A DNA stretch of 64,000 nucleotides from Salticus scenicus (lineage: Eukaryota > Arthropoda > Arachnida > Araneae > Salticidae): positions 496,001 to 560,000 of the forward strand of contig CAWVNO010002529.1 in assembly GCA_963930645.1 (NCBI GenBank). Reading direction: 5' to 3'. A program made the translations under genes and the position numbers. Under the pieces are notes generated by a model. The model saw only the letters and a program-made list of their open reading frames with translations. It ran no database searches and was not told where the DNA came from. Shown here piece after piece: positions 12,190 through 23,560 of this stretch. Every line of letters starts with the position of its first letter. Position 1 is the first letter of the stretch.

Positions 12190-12420
12190 CAACCACGAGT
12201 CAAAACAAAGCAAGTGAAGAATCTCGCTGATGCCAATCCGTGTTTATGAAACTTCAATTTCACAGCAGGTTACAGTTACATTTTGTAAATTGTCCAGCCT
12301 GGGAGGGTTCAGAACGCTGTGACTCCTCCCACGAAAAGAGAATTGTCACACACCATCCCTACTTCCCCCTCGTTCAAGCCGTACCGTGACGTCACCATGC
12401 ATTATGGCCGCCACATGTTT
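12190..12420 (-). promoter_or_regulatory. Candidate promoter with CRE-like site
   Basis: This block is clearly richer in G+C and CpG than its surroundings. It contains the palindrome TGACGTCA (12387-12394), the classic CREB/ATF site, and ATGGCCGCCAC just beyond it, which resembles a YY1-type core. It sits 70-300 bp upstream of the minus-strand ATG at 12120. No TATA box was assigned. Confidence 0.35.
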
Positions 12421-12624
12421 TCTTTCAATAACGGCCAGATCAAAGTAAAATTAATTCATTAGATCTTTAATTAAAATTATATTTAATGGATGAACAAGCG
12501 TCAAAGACCACGCGGTATACATTTCAAATCCCATACCAAAAATTTGTGCAAGTCCCGATTCTGAAACTGTTACTGTGTCACCAAAAGTATGGTGACTGCA
12601 GTTAATATTATTATAGACTTTAAT

Positions 12625-12840
12625 AAAATTTTAACTGCAAACCACCACATTGTTTGTTTTAATTTTAAGATTTGTGTTTTAAGCAATAACTCATGTTTTT
12701 AACTGAAATTAATGTTTAGTTTTTAACTACAATTCATGTGTTGTGTTATGCTTTTAACTGCAGCTCATGTGTTTCAAAGAAGATACCTATTTAATCTTCC
12801 TTGATGTTTTTAACTGTAACTGGTTTATTTTCATATTGCA
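12625..12840. repeat. Degenerate short motif repeated about six times
   Basis: Variants of TTTTAACTGCAAYTCATGTG recur near 12629, 12675, 12698, 12720, 12750 and 12808 on the plus strand. Spacing is irregular (22-58 bp). It lies downstream of the minus-strand DGIGG gene and may be the subterminal part of that element. Confidence 0.5.
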
Positions 12841-13184
12841 TGGTCATTTTTAAATTTCTAACATTATTATTATATTAGTATTTTTAATGAATTGTTTTAT
12901 TACTTAATAAGTTATTTTTAATTGCAAAAACAATTATTATAATTAAAGCTGTTTAAAACCATTTTTAACAGCGCTGACCATTTTTGGACGGTTAAAACCA
13001 TTTTTGACTAGTGTCCTGGTCAAAATTACAACCCTGGTTATACAAAAACAGATCAGGATAAACGATAATTATTAACATTATTTGATGATTAATTAACATT
13101 ATTTGATGAAAGAATTTTCTGAAAGTTTAAAATTGAGTGAAATATTAAGAATCTTTTCACATCCCGTGCATAACACAGATTTGT

Positions 13185-15118
13185 CTAAAAATCAGGAAAG
13201 TCAAAAACTCCACGAGCATTGATAACTGTAGGTGTTCAAATTAATTTAATGACTTCACTGATATTGTAGAATACTTTATCTTCTCTTTTAGGCCATTTCC
13301 AATAATTTCCAGATTTTTCCATGGCAGAAACTTCGATATCATCCTTTATAATTTGTGTAATTTCTCCAGCATATAAACATTCATCATACTGAAGCATTTA
13401 CAACTGTGTTGTTTGAAATGGCATTAATATTTTGTTGCATAGGTATTAGAGCATTTGCAAAAAATTCTAAACCAGAAGAAGGTGAACATTTAAAGCCGTG
13501 CATTTTGGAAAGTCCTGGTATTGCATTTGCATTGCACCACACACTGTTATTTCTATCTAAAAATAGCATGACTGTTAAAAATAGCATGACTGCTGCAGAT
13601 GGCATAGCCTTTCTAACAACACTTGCAAAATCTTCTACTGACTGCACAATTGGGGCAGTTAGTTTTTTTGACATCACAGCATTTCATACTAAACATTTTG
13701 CCTTGCCACCAATCCCATCACAACTTTTCCGTGGGCTGTTGCAAAGTATTTCCAGTGGATAGTTTTTCTCAATTTTATACTAAGCTCTTGCAGCAGCAAT
13801 GACATATATCTGTTTTTAAACTCAGATGATGGGCCATCTGTCCATATTATTTCTTCAAAATTATTGTTCTCTCTTGCATTTGACTGAAATTTTTCATAAA
13901 TTTTTTTAATGAAAGCTCTCACCATATTTTTCTCCTTCTCAGATGTATCAGAGTATATTAAGTAAGTATTGCATTTTTAATCTGCAAATACTGCAGATGT
14001 ATATAGAGTTATGCTTTTTCGTGTCCAAAGTGCACTCCTGGTATGAACAGCTATAGTTAATAACAAAATCCAACTGCAAGATTCTTGAATCTAGAGAATT
14101 TTTATCTTTCTGGAATTCTTGAAATTGTATTATTTTGGTGTTTATTTGAGAACTTACGGCTGACACAGACACACTCCAACACTTAATGCAGCTCTCTATT
14201 ACTTGGCAATTTATCTTTGCATCTTTATTCTTTCCCCATTTTTCCCAATGAACATTACTGGAAACATCTTCAGTACACTTTATTTTTTGTCCTTTGCTGC
14301 AAACTTCACAAACTCCTTGCCAGCATTCGGAGTTAATGGAATCATTACACAATGTTTCTTTCCAATATAATTTTGAATCATATGAAATTTTTAGTACTTT
14401 TAGCTGGAGACAGAAGTTTTCACATGTCATGCATTTGCATTGATCTTCTGGTGTCTGACGCGTAAGAAAAACATTTTCTGGTTGCAACTTACAAAATGTT
14501 GAAAATCTGATGGTGCAGTTTTGATTTTCGTTTTTGAAAATTGAATAAGCTTCTGTCAGATATGTAACTAAATAATACTTTCTTAATTTCATTTTTTTTT
14601 TTTTTTTTTACCATTTTTCAAAACAGTGATTTCATCTTTCATCCCCGGTGCTGTAAAAACAATATTTGGACGAAAGAAATACTCTACTACTAATTTATGT
14701 GTCTCTTCACCACTGACAGTATTTGTTTCAGTGGTTTGCAAGTTTAAACCCAAGTTTGTAGCAATTGCAGATACAACAGCCACTTTTTTGGTTGGAGATT
14801 CTGGTAAAGATTTAAATGATTTACTAATTGCTTTTCCAAAAACTTGGGGACTTGCAATAAGTATTTCGAAGTTGGCTTACTGATAGTGAATTATTCTTCA
14901 ACTCTGTCTTCTTTTTTTGGCAATAGAGTCATTTCTGTTTGTTTCCTGACTTTTATATTTTTCATACTTATCTATGTCATTCTGTCTTTAAACCTTTTCT
15001 TTTGCACATACAGCTGTCATGCGTTCTCTTTTTTTTTTTTCCGTACTTCCTCACTATGTCTTAGTCTAAAAAGTTTAACTCTTTCTTTTCCTGTTAACTT
15101 TGATTGAACAGGTGCAAT
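13185..15118 (-). pseudogene. Transposase-like protein with TDG and DGIGG motifs
   Basis: A long minus-strand reading path in several frames. An acceptor (AATTACAG at 15119-15126) opens a charged, basic N-terminus (SKLTGKERVKLFRLRHSEE, then an RERMTAV block). The middle part has SPTKKVAVVSAIATNLGL near 14790 and a cysteine-rich region at 14480-14180 (CKCMTCENFC, CEVCSKGQK). A putative catalytic segment IIWTDGPSSEFKNRYM lies near 13850, followed by WKYFATAHGK and, after a one-base shift, CDGIGGKAKC near 13715. The C-terminus contains NYWKWPKREDKVFY near 13290. I recall this architecture from uncharacterised, multicopy animal proteins but cannot name the family. Frameshifts occur at 14590 (A-run), 13940 and 13720, with a stop near 13235. 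A donor at 15387 (AAAG|GTAAGTG) implies an upstream exon and a 269-nt intron. Confidence 0.65.
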
Positions 15119-15913
15119 CTGTAATTATAAAAGGCAAAAAATAAATATAATTGTAATTTAAAATAAAGTTTAGTTTATAATTCTTTAAATCATAGAGTAG
15201 GAAAAACAAATTATATTTATAAAATTCTGAATACAATATTTATATTCTGGCTTCCAAATTGATTGCACATGGTTTTCAAACAAAGAATTAGTCCTAACAA
15301 ATTTAATGTAAACAATAATTTGCTCAGTAAATAATAAACTTATAAATTTAAAATTAAATAATAAAAGCAAAAAAAAGATTCACTTACCTTTGTTTAAAAC
15401 AATAAATAAATTTCCAATTGTCCTTTAGTTTTATTTATTTTACAAGTTTGATATTCAAGTCACCAAATAAACCACCTGTTTCATGATAACAATGAATTGT
15501 TGTTGCCAATTTCCTGTTCATAATATTCCATGTTATGTATATAGTAAATATCATAAATTATGTGATGGCTACATTAAAAATAAATAAATAAATAACTTTT
15601 AGCCTTCAAAATCCTACCTGGTTGGTTGGTTGAATGCCTTTTTCTGGCGCAAGGTCCAAAGTAGGACAAGCTGCGCCAAACAAACAGGTAAAAAAATAAA
15701 AAGGACCTCTGGATGGGTTTACCCATCCAGAAACTCATTAAAAAGTCACAGGAGAAAAAAGAAACAAAACAAGATACAAGATAAAATTAAATATAATAAA
15801 AACAGTGTATACAATAAAAAACAGATGTAAAATACGATGAATTTGTAAACAATAAAATCAGTTCTCAAAGTAAAAACAGATATAAAATGGGATGAACATT
15901 GTAAAGAATAAAA

Positions 15914-17919
15914 TCAAATGTCGAGATAAAAACCAGCCTCTTTCAAAAAATTTGTCACGTGATGATGAGAATTTGCACCTAAAAGGCTTGTCAAATTGGG
16001 TGAAGATGAATTAAAATAATGTCGATACAAATGACGAAGGCAAGGGCAGTCGGTGAGAATATGGCGAATGGTTAGTGCACTAAAATGACATTTTGGACAA
16101 TCAGGTTGTTGTTCTCCAAGCAATAAATATTTATGTGTGAGTCTTGAATGCCCACTTCTTAGTCTAGTAATAATGACATTTTCTAGGGTTGAGTGTTGGC
16201 CAGATTGAAATTTCAGGTTTTATTTCTTGCAATTTGTTATTGTTTTGGTTATTCCACTCCCTTTGCCAAATATTTTTAAAATAGATTTTAAGTGTGTGCT
16301 TCATGTCATCGTAAGGTACAGGACAGTTTAAAAGTAGAGAAGCCTGCCTTGCGGCTTTGTCTGCTGCTTCATTGCCTTTAATGCCAACATGGCCAGGAAC
16401 CCAGCAAAACAAAATGTTGAATCCCTTTTTAAGAAGGTCGTTGTAAGTTTTGAGAATTGAAATGAAGGACAGGTTACAAGAGATAGAAGAGAGAGAGTCA
16501 AGAGCACTCTTCGAGTCGGTATAGATAATGAATTTCCTCCTCCGATGAGATGAAATAATGTTAAGAGCAACCTCAAGTGCAAAAAACTCTGCACAGAAAA
16601 TGGAAAATGAATTAGGGAGTTGATAGCTAAATCTAGTGTTATCAATGATGATACCACAACCGACTTTATTAGTTGTCTTGGAGCCGTCAATAAAAATCTC
16701 GACATAGTCCTTATACTCAGAACGATGAGAAGAGAAAAGTGCTTGAAAAATGGAAGCATCTGTGTTAGATTTGTCAAACCCCTTAAATGGATGAAGACAA
16801 GAAATAACTTGGAATTCCAAGGCGTCATGTTTAAAAGTGACCGAGGACGAATTTTGGTATGAATGTGAGAGGTGCCAGCAAGAAAGCTCTTAATTCTAAG
16901 AGCGAAATGTAGGATGCAAGATGGGCGATTCACATAAACATTATGATCGTTACTATTTAAAAGTGAATGAAGTGGATGATTAGGATGTGAAAGGATGCGA
17001 AAGTACAATTCACACGAAAGTCTTTGTCTGATGTCAGTGAGAGAAGGCTCCACACAGTCAGCATATAAACTAAGGACTGGAGTCGTGCGGAAAGCACCTG
17101 AGCAAATTCTGAGTGCACTGTGATGTGTTGTGTCAAGTCTTTTAATATAGGAGTGAGGGGCTGAACCATAAACCTGACATGCATAATCAAGTTTGGAGCG
17201 AATAGTAGCACGGTAAATTTTAAGTAAAGATGGGCGGTCTGCTCCCCAAGAAGTATTAGAAAGCACTTTTAAAATATTAAGTGCTTTGTCACATTTAGTT
17301 CTCAAGTGTAAAATATGTGGCAAAAAGTTCAGTTTTCTGTCAAAAATAACACCCAGAAAGCGAGCAGTGTCAACAACTGAAATTGGCCTGTTGTTTATTA
17401 AAATCTCTGGATCAGGATGAAGACCTCGTTTACGACAAAAATGCACACATTGTGTTTTGTCAGTAGAAAATTTAAAACCATTTTTATTTGTCTATTTAAA
17501 TATGTTTTTTATAGCAAGTTGTAATTGACGTTCAATGAAACGCATGTCATTTCCCTGGCAAGAAATTTGCAGGTCGTCAACATATAAACTCCCATGGACA
17601 CTTGGAGGCAATTGTTTAAGAATATTGTTTATTTTTAAAGAAAAAAGCGTAACGCTCAAAACACTGCCTTGAGGCACACCTTCCTCTTGAAAATAAAAAT
17701 CTGAATAAACTGATCCTATTTGAACTTGAAAGCGTCTGACTCTTAAAAAGTTTTGAATGAAAATGGGGAAGATTTCCTCTAAAGTCCAAATTAAAAAGAT
17801 CTTTTAAAATACCATAGCGCCATGTCTTGTCATAAGCTTTTTCTATATCGAAAAAAATTGAAACCAAATGGTTACGTCTCACATTAGCTTTGCGGACATT
17901 TGTCTCTAATAATAAAATA
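15914..17919 (-). pseudogene. LINE C ORF2, RT to C-terminus
   Basis: Begins in RT at ILLLETNVRKANVRRN (17919), directly abutting the 5' end of piece B. It then carries FFDIEKAYDKTWRYGIL, the YVDD box in SLYVDDLQISCQGNDM near 17575, the thumb region, and RNase H motifs FIDGSKTTNKVGCGI and CWVPGHVGIKGNEAADKAAR near 16400. A five-base loss near 16180 (compared with copies E and G) shifts the frame before the C-terminal C-x2-C-x7-H-x4-C segment. Further breaks occur near 17760 and 17490. Inactive. Confidence 0.85.
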
Positions 17920-18641
17920 CCCCCAGGGGGGTACCTTCTTCAGGTATTCAGGGGGAGTCACGCACCCCGGGCCCGAGTGATCTTTTTTTCTTCTCTTCTC
18001 TCTTTTTTTTTTTTTTTTTTTTTTTTTTTCTATTTAGGTTTTTTTTTTTTTTTTTTTTTTTTCTTGCGTTTTTCGTCCTTGTTTGTTTTTTTGGTTCTTA
18101 CTGCTCTTGGTATTTGTTCTTGTTCATTGTTCTTGAAAAAAAATAAAAAATTTACAAAAAAATAAAAAATATGGAAAAATTTACAAAAAAATGAAACAAC
18201 TTACCTTGTTTTACTCACCTTTTTGATTTCTACTTACCTTGTTTGTTTCTACTCACCCTTAGTTTTGTCTCGTTCTTGTTGGTTACACTAAAATTTGTTA
18301 ATTTCTAAAACATTAACCAAGCTGAGATCGGTGTAGATGTGGCGCTGGTTATTGGGTTGGCGATTTGGTGAGGGTCTCACGGTAGTCTAGCCTTGGGAGC
18401 ACACTGGGAGACTGGTGCCCTTGGTGAAGGTGAGACAACGGTGACTACTCGAACGAGAAACACCGGACTAACACGACTACCACATGTGATTCCTGAGCTG
18501 GGTCATTAATCTGGTAGCTGGTGAGTGGTTATGGGTGTCCCAGGGAGCGATTCTGAAAACCCTTTGCTTTCCGTCCGTTCAAGAAATGGGCTGACTTGTG
18601 GGACTAAGGAAACCCTCGACCCTTTTTTATTTAATTTAATT
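17920..18641 (+). promoter_or_regulatory. LINE B 5' UTR, probable internal promoter region
   Basis: The first about 65 bases are GC-rich with a palindromic start (CCCCCAGGGGGG) and CCCCGGGCCCGAG near 17964. A long T-rich tract follows (17986-18062). A further block near 18330-18560 is closely shared with D (22900-23130) and E (41590-41850). LINEs must carry their promoter inside the element, so conservation of this 5' end in three copies fits that role. No core promoter element was proven. Confidence 0.55.
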
Positions 18642-19952
18642 ATGGCGACAAACAAAGGAAATACGAATAATGCGTCTGGCTCGGGCCAAGCTGTTAAAAA
18701 TCCTAATGAGAAATCTTGGGCGGAGAGAATGGAAGAATTTTCTTCCACCCTTAGTGCTAACAACGTTTTCTTAGATAGCGAGGCAAGATTTTTTGTACTG
18801 AAGAGGAAAGAAGGAGATTTCTTAAGAACATCTCCATTTTTGATACATAAAGCACTGCAATCAATCATGGGTGATCCAAAATCAGTGAAGAAGCTAAAAT
18901 CCGGTGAATTATTAGTTGAGGTAGAAAATCCAAAACAAGCAAATAACCTTAAAAAATGTACACAATTCGCAAATATACCAGTTACCGTTAGTCCACATAG
19001 AACTTTAAATATTTCTCGTGGCGTCATCTCAGAATCGGATCTTCAGTTTATCCCTGAGGCCGAAATTCTAGACAACCTTAAAGACCAAAGAGTAATTGCA
19101 GTAAAACGTATTTCTATTTTTCGTGACAATAAACCCATTCCAACAAAGCACATTATTCTGACAATAGACTCCCCTAAACTACCACGTTCCATAAAGGCTG
19201 GTTACCTTGAATGCCCAATAAGACAATACATTCCGAATCCTCTACGCTGCTTCAACTGCCAACGGTTTGGCCATTCTAAGACTTCATGCCGTGGAAAACA
19301 AACATGTGCCCGTTGTAGTGTCATTGGTCATGACAGTGAAAATTGTGAAGCCCCAGTCTGTTGTGTTAATTGCAAAAAGGATCACCCATCTTACTCAAAA
19401 TCATGTGAAAAATGGAGAACTGAGAAGGAGATTCAAACTATTAAAACTAAGCAAAACATATCATATCCTGAAGCAAGAAAAATTATAGAATCAAGAACAC
19501 CCATTGTTGGAAAATCATACGCTGCTGCCATAGTTAACAAAAAAACATATCAGTCTATAGCAATCCAAACTGACACTGTTCCCAACACCAACTCTCCAGT
19601 TGTAACTGCATTAAACAATTCCCCAACCTTACAATCCAATCAAAATCAGGCTTCTAACTCTTCACAGCCATCTTCATCCAAATCAAGAAACTTAAAGAAA
19701 ACGCCACAAAATGCTAAAACTTTATTGTCCGGAAAAAGTCTTAACTCTACCTCTCTAAAACATTCTAATTCACCCTCTCGTCTCAATATCATCAAGAAAA
19801 AGAAATTATCAAAATTGCCCACTCCCACTACAAATACAAATAATAAAGTAAACGTTCCAAAAAAAGATGATATGATCAGCCTCCATCCTTCTGATGGGGA
19901 GGACGGAATGTCTACTGCATCAGAGGACAATGACGTGGACGTAATAATCTAA
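18642..19952 (+). CDS. LINE B ORF1, intact zinc-knuckle protein
   Basis: A complete 436-residue frame. The ATG at 18642 (MATNKGNTNNASG) was chosen because A and E begin ORF1 at the same place. The open frame extends 39 codons further up (MVMGVPGSDSENPLL), but that extension is stopped in E. The conserved core MGDPKSVKKLKSGELLVEVE is followed by three zinc knuckles at about residues 203-216 (CFNCQRFGHSKTSC), 222-235 (CARCSVIGHDSENC) and 241-255 (CVNCKKDHPSYSKSC). A Ser/Asn/Lys-rich tail ends in the acidic block DGEDGMSTASEDNDVDV. Its likely role is RNA binding in the retrotransposon particle. It is the only undamaged LINE ORF1 in the window. Confidence 0.9.
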   Translation: MATNKGNTNNASGSGQAVKNPNEKSWAERMEEFSSTLSANNVFLDSEARFFVLKRKEGDFLRTSPFLIHKALQSIMGDPKSVKKLKSGELLVEVENPKQANNLKKCTQFANIPVTVSPHRTLNISRGVISESDLQFIPEAEILDNLKDQRVIAVKRISIFRDNKPIPTKHIILTIDSPKLPRSIKAGYLECPIRQYIPNPLRCFNCQRFGHSKTSCRGKQTCARCSVIGHDSENCEAPVCCVNCKKDHPSYSKSCEKWRTEKEIQTIKTKQNISYPEARKIIESRTPIVGKSYAAAIVNKKTYQSIAIQTDTVPNTNSPVVTALNNSPTLQSNQNQASNSSQPSSSKSRNLKKTPQNAKTLLSGKSLNSTSLKHSNSPSRLNIIKKKKLSKLPTPTTNTNNKVNVPKKDDMISLHPSDGEDGMSTASEDNDVDVII

Positions 19953-19971
19953 AAAAAAAAAAAAAAAAATT

Positions 19972-20775
19972 ATGACCAATTTCATTTCATGGAATTGCCG
20001 AGGTTTTATTAATAAACGAGATGAAATCAGAGATATTATCTCTGATCATCGACCTATCTGCTTTGCCTTCCAAGAAACATACTTAAGACAACACGACAAC
20101 ATTAAAATCCGTGGCTACCAGTGTTTCAGAAATGATTTTACACATTCTAACAGAGCTACAGGTGGTGTAGCTCTTTTAATCTCTAATAATGTTCCACACT
20201 CTAATATCATTTTAAATACAGACATCCAGGCTATTGCTGTTCAGATCCATATACACATACTTATAACCATCTGTACTGTTTACTTACCGCCAAATATGAC
20301 TGTTCGACAATGTGACCTCAATAGGCTTATTTTGCAGTTACCGACTCCTTTTTTAATTCTTGGTGATTTTAATGGACACAACCAACTTTGGGGTAGTCCT
20401 GATGTTAATCCTCGGGGACAAATCATTGAAGACCTAATTACTGACCATAATTTATGTATTTTAAATAACGGTGAAAATACATATTTTCATGAACCTTCTA
20501 GAACTTTTCATGCAATAGACCTGGCCATTTGCTCTCCTATTCTTTATCCATATTTTAATTTCTTTGTTAGTAACGACCTTCATAATAGTGACCATTTTCC
20601 TTTATTTTTATCTTTTTATAATTTTAATGATCATCATCCTACAAATCCACATTATATTTATGACAAGGCCAACTGGACTACTTTCACTATAAATGCAACT
20701 ATCACATACGAAATGACTGAGGGTGATATCAACAGAGCAATCACTGATGTTACAAAGTGTATTATAAATGCAGCT
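19972..20775 (+). pseudogene. LINE B ORF2, endonuclease part only
   Basis: Begins MTNFISWNCRGFINKRDE, 19 bases after the ORF1 stop across an A-run. It holds the whole apurinic-type endonuclease domain: QETYLRQ, GDFNGHNQLWGS near 20365, HAIDLAICSP near 20510 and SDHFPLFLSF near 20590. The frame is intact to IINAA at 20775, where homology ends at the junction with D. The frame then reads 14 foreign codons to a stop at 20815. There is no RT or RNase H. Confidence 0.9.
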
Positions 20776-20785
20776 CAAGTAGTTG
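20776..20785. other. Inversion junction with filler copy
   Basis: Between the end of B and the start of D lies CAAGTAGTTG, which repeats CAAGTAGTT found a few bases on at 20791-20799 in D. Short templated filler of this kind is typical of end joining. Confidence 0.6.
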
Positions 20786-22351
20786 TTTTTCAAGTAGTTT
20801 ACATAGACAGCTTGTAAGAGCAATGGGCCTGTAATTTTTTGGGTCAGTAGCATCTTTGCCTGGCTTAGGAAAAGGAATAACAATAGCATCGTGCCAAGCA
20901 ACAGGGAATATATTTTCAGTCCAGATTCTATTGTAAAGATGAAGGAGATTTTTAAGAGACTGTTTAGATAAATGTTTAATCATAATGTAGGTAACACCAT
21001 CGGGTCCGGGAGCAGAGTTATGGCAATGTTTCAAACTATTTTTTAATTCATTTTCTGTAAAAGGTCTATTGTAGTCTGGTGAAGAGCGGGAGTGAAAATT
21101 GATTGATGATCTTTCAGAATTACGTTTATGAGACAAAAAAGGTTCGGAATATGAATTAGAGCTGGAGATATGAGATAAAGTTTTACCAATGGTGTTTGCA
21201 ATATTTTTAGTAGAAGTTATAGTTTGGCCATTATCTTTTAAAAATGAAATACTTTGATTAGAATATATTCCCATTGCTTTCTTGACACGATGCCAAAGCT
21301 GTTTACTGCTTACATTGGAGGTAATACTGGACACATATTTTATCCAGGAATTTCTTTGGGAGATTCTGCAGATTCTTCGTGCGGCTGCCCTTGCTTTTTT
21401 GAATGCGATATAATTAGCAGTAGTTGGATACCTCCTAAAAATTCCCCAAGCTTTTTGTTGCTGTCTTTTTGCGTTATTGCATTCTTCATTCCACCATGGC
21501 TTTGAATTTTTACTGAGACGTCCAGAGGATTTTGGAATACTAATATCAGCTGCATTTATAATACACTTTGTAACATCAGTGATTGCTCTGTTGATATCAC
21601 CCTCAGTCATTTCGTATGTGATAGTTGCATTTATAGTGAAAGTAGTCCAGTTGGCCTTGTCATAAATATAATGTGGATTTGTAGGATGATGATCATTAAA
21701 ATTATAAAAAGATAAAAATAAAGGAAAATGGTCACTATTATAAAGGTCGTTACTAACAAAGAAATTGAAATACGGATACAAAGATGGAGAGCAGATGGCC
21801 AGGTCTATTGCATGAAAAGTTCTGGAAGGTTCATGGAAGTAGGTATTGTCACCATTATTTAAAATACATAAATTATTGTCAGTGATTAAGTCTTCAATAT
21901 TTTGTCCACGAGGATTAATATCGGGACTACCCCAAAGTGGATTGTGCCCGTTTAAATCACCAAGAATTAAAAAAGGTGTCGGCAGTTGTGAAATAAGCCT
22001 ATTTAGGTCACTTGGGCGAATGGTCATATTTGGCGGTAAATAAATAGTGCAGATAGTGATAAGTATGTGTATATGGATCTGAACTGCAATAGCCTGGATA
22101 TCGGTATTTAAAGTGATACATGAATGTGGAATATTATTAGAGATTAAAATGGCTACACCACCTGTAGCTCTATCAGAATGTGTAAAATCTTTCCTGAAAC
22201 ACTGATAGCCACGGATTTTAACAATATCGTTTTGTCTTAGGTATGTTTCTTGGAAAGCGAAGCATACAGGTCGATGATCAGAGATTATTTCTCTTATTTC
22301 ATCTCGTTTATTAATAAAACCTCGGCAATTCCATGAGATGAAATTAGTCAT
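20786..22351 (-). pseudogene. LINE D ORF2, endonuclease to early RT
   Basis: From ATG at 22351 (MTNFISWNCRGF) the frame is open for about 520 codons. It covers the endonuclease (GDLNGHNPLWGS with Leu where other copies have Phe; DLAICSPSLYPYF; SDHFPLF) and the RT entry (SAPGPDGVTYIMIKHLSK, IPFPKPGKDATDPKNYRPI, LTSCLCKLLEK). It then breaks at the junction and ends in nine junction-derived codons. The YVDD box is absent here; the equivalent region survives in piece C. Confidence 0.88.
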
Positions 22352-22376
22352 GATTTTTTTTTTTTTTTTTTTTTTT

Positions 22377-22880
22377 TTAGATTATAACATCCACGTCATT
22401 ATCCTCTGATGCAGTAGACATACCGTCTTCTCCATCAGAAGGATGGAGGCAGATCATATCATCTTGTTTTGGAAGATTTCCTTTATTATTTTTATTTGTA
22501 GTGGGAGTGGGCAATTTTGTTAGTTTCTTTTTCTTGATGATATTGAGACGAGAGGGTGAATTAGAATGCTTTAGAGAGGCAGAGTTAAGACTTTTCCCAG
22601 ACATTAAGGTTTTAGCAGTTTGTGGAATTTTCTTTAAATTTCTTGATTTTGATGAAGAGGACTGTGAAGAGTTAGAAGACTGATTTGGTTTGGTTTGTAA
22701 GTTTTGGGAATTGTTCACTGTAGTTTCGAGTGGAGAGCTAGTATTGGGTATTTTTGTAGAATTACGTGAAACAGTTTCAACTGGGGGGCTGGTATTGATT
22801 AGAGAGTCAGTTTGTGTAGCTATTGTTTTACAAATTTTTTTGGTGGAAGTAACAGCAGCATATGATTTACCAACGATGGG
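22377..22880 (-). pseudogene. LINE D ORF1 with internal deletion
   Basis: Only the C-terminal third remains. The frame from the upstream ATG reads MVMGVPGSDSENPL and jumps straight to IVGKSYAAVTSTKK, so about 900 bases with the ORF1 start, core and all zinc knuckles are gone. The break is near 22880. The tail keeps the Ser/Lys-rich stretch and DGEDGMSTASEDNDVDV. The join is in frame, but the product could not bind RNA through knuckles. Confidence 0.85.
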
Positions 22881-22922
22881 CAAAGGGTTTTCAGAATCGC
22901 TCCCTGGGACACCCATAACCAA

Positions 22923-23549
22923 TCACCAGCTACCAGACCGTCGACCCAGATTGGGAATCACATGTGGTAGTCGTGTTAGTCCGGTGTTTCTCGTTCGAGT
23001 AGTCACCGTTGTCTCACCTTCACCAAGGGCACCAGTCTCCCAGTGTGCTCCAAAGGCTAGACTACCGTGAGACCCTCACCAAATCGTCAACCCAATAACC
23101 AGCGCCACATCAACACCGTTTTCAGCTTGGTTAATGTTTTAGAAGTTAAGTAATTTTAGTATAACCAACAAGAACAAGACCAAAAAATAAAGGTGAGTAA
23201 AAATAATAAAGGTAAGTAGAAAACAAAAAAGTGAGTAAAACAAGGTAAGTAGTTTCATTTTTTTTTTTTCAAGAACAATGAACAAGAACAAGTACCAAAA
23301 CCTTATTGGCAGTAAAAACCAAAAATACAATCAAGGACAAAAAAGCAAGAAAAATGCCAAAAACTTAGGGGGGAAAAAAAAATAAAAATAAGTAAATAAA
23401 TAAATAAAAAATAAAATAAAACTAAACTGAAAGAAAAGAAGGTAGAAGGTTAAAAAGAAAAGAAAAAAATAAGAAGAGAAAAAAAGATCACTCGGGCCCG
23501 GGGGGCGTGACTCCCCCTGAATACCTGAAGAAGGTACCCCCCTGGGGGG
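22923..23549 (-). promoter_or_regulatory. LINE D 5' UTR
   Basis: Carries the same blocks as the 5' UTRs of B and E: the segment with GTGAGACCCTCACC near 23070 and the GC-rich end at 23488-23549. It marks the 5' end of the composite insertion. Confidence 0.6.
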
Positions 23550-23560
23550 AACCCTACCTG

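Larger units (their letters stand above)
17920..20775 (+). mobile_element. LINE copy B, intact 5' half, no 3' half
   Basis: Starts with the family 5' terminus CCCCCAGGGGGGTACC and runs through 5' UTR, intact ORF1 and the first 268 codons of ORF2, then stops at 20775. Loss of the 3' side is the reverse of normal LINE 5' truncation. The simplest reading is a full insertion into the C/D element, followed by a deletion that removed the 3' half of B and about 32 codons of D/C. Confidence 0.85.
15621..23549 (-). mobile_element. Composite LINE insertion (pieces C, B and D)
   Basis: The outer ends are those of one minus-strand LINE: tail GTTGGTTGGTTG at 15621 and the GC-rich 5' end CCCCCAGGGGGG at 23549. 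They are flanked by an 11-bp duplication with one mismatch (AATCCTACCTG at 15610-15620; AACCCTACCTG at 23550-23560). Inside, piece C (15621-17919) carries RT, RNase H and the 3' UTR, and piece D (20786-23549) carries the 5' UTR, part of ORF1 and ORF2 up to RT. Together they lack only about 32 codons of RT. Between them lies piece B, a different copy in plus orientation. Confidence 0.85.

Noticed and set aside
13406..13762. 118-codon plus-strand frame
   Set aside because: Antisense to the C-terminal half of the DGIGG gene, whose minus-strand motifs explain the openness.
14589..14783. Separate small gene ending in a lysine run
   Set aside because: It is one frame of the larger DGIGG gene interrupted by an A-run slip; coding continues on the other side.
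17890..18165. 91-codon frame with a long phenylalanine run
   Set aside because: It is the T-rich tract of the LINE 5' UTR read through; low complexity and crossing the C/B junction.
22690..23070. 126-codon plus-strand frame across the LINE D 5' region
   Set aside because: It is antisense to ORF1/5' UTR sequence shared by copies B and E; a shadow frame.
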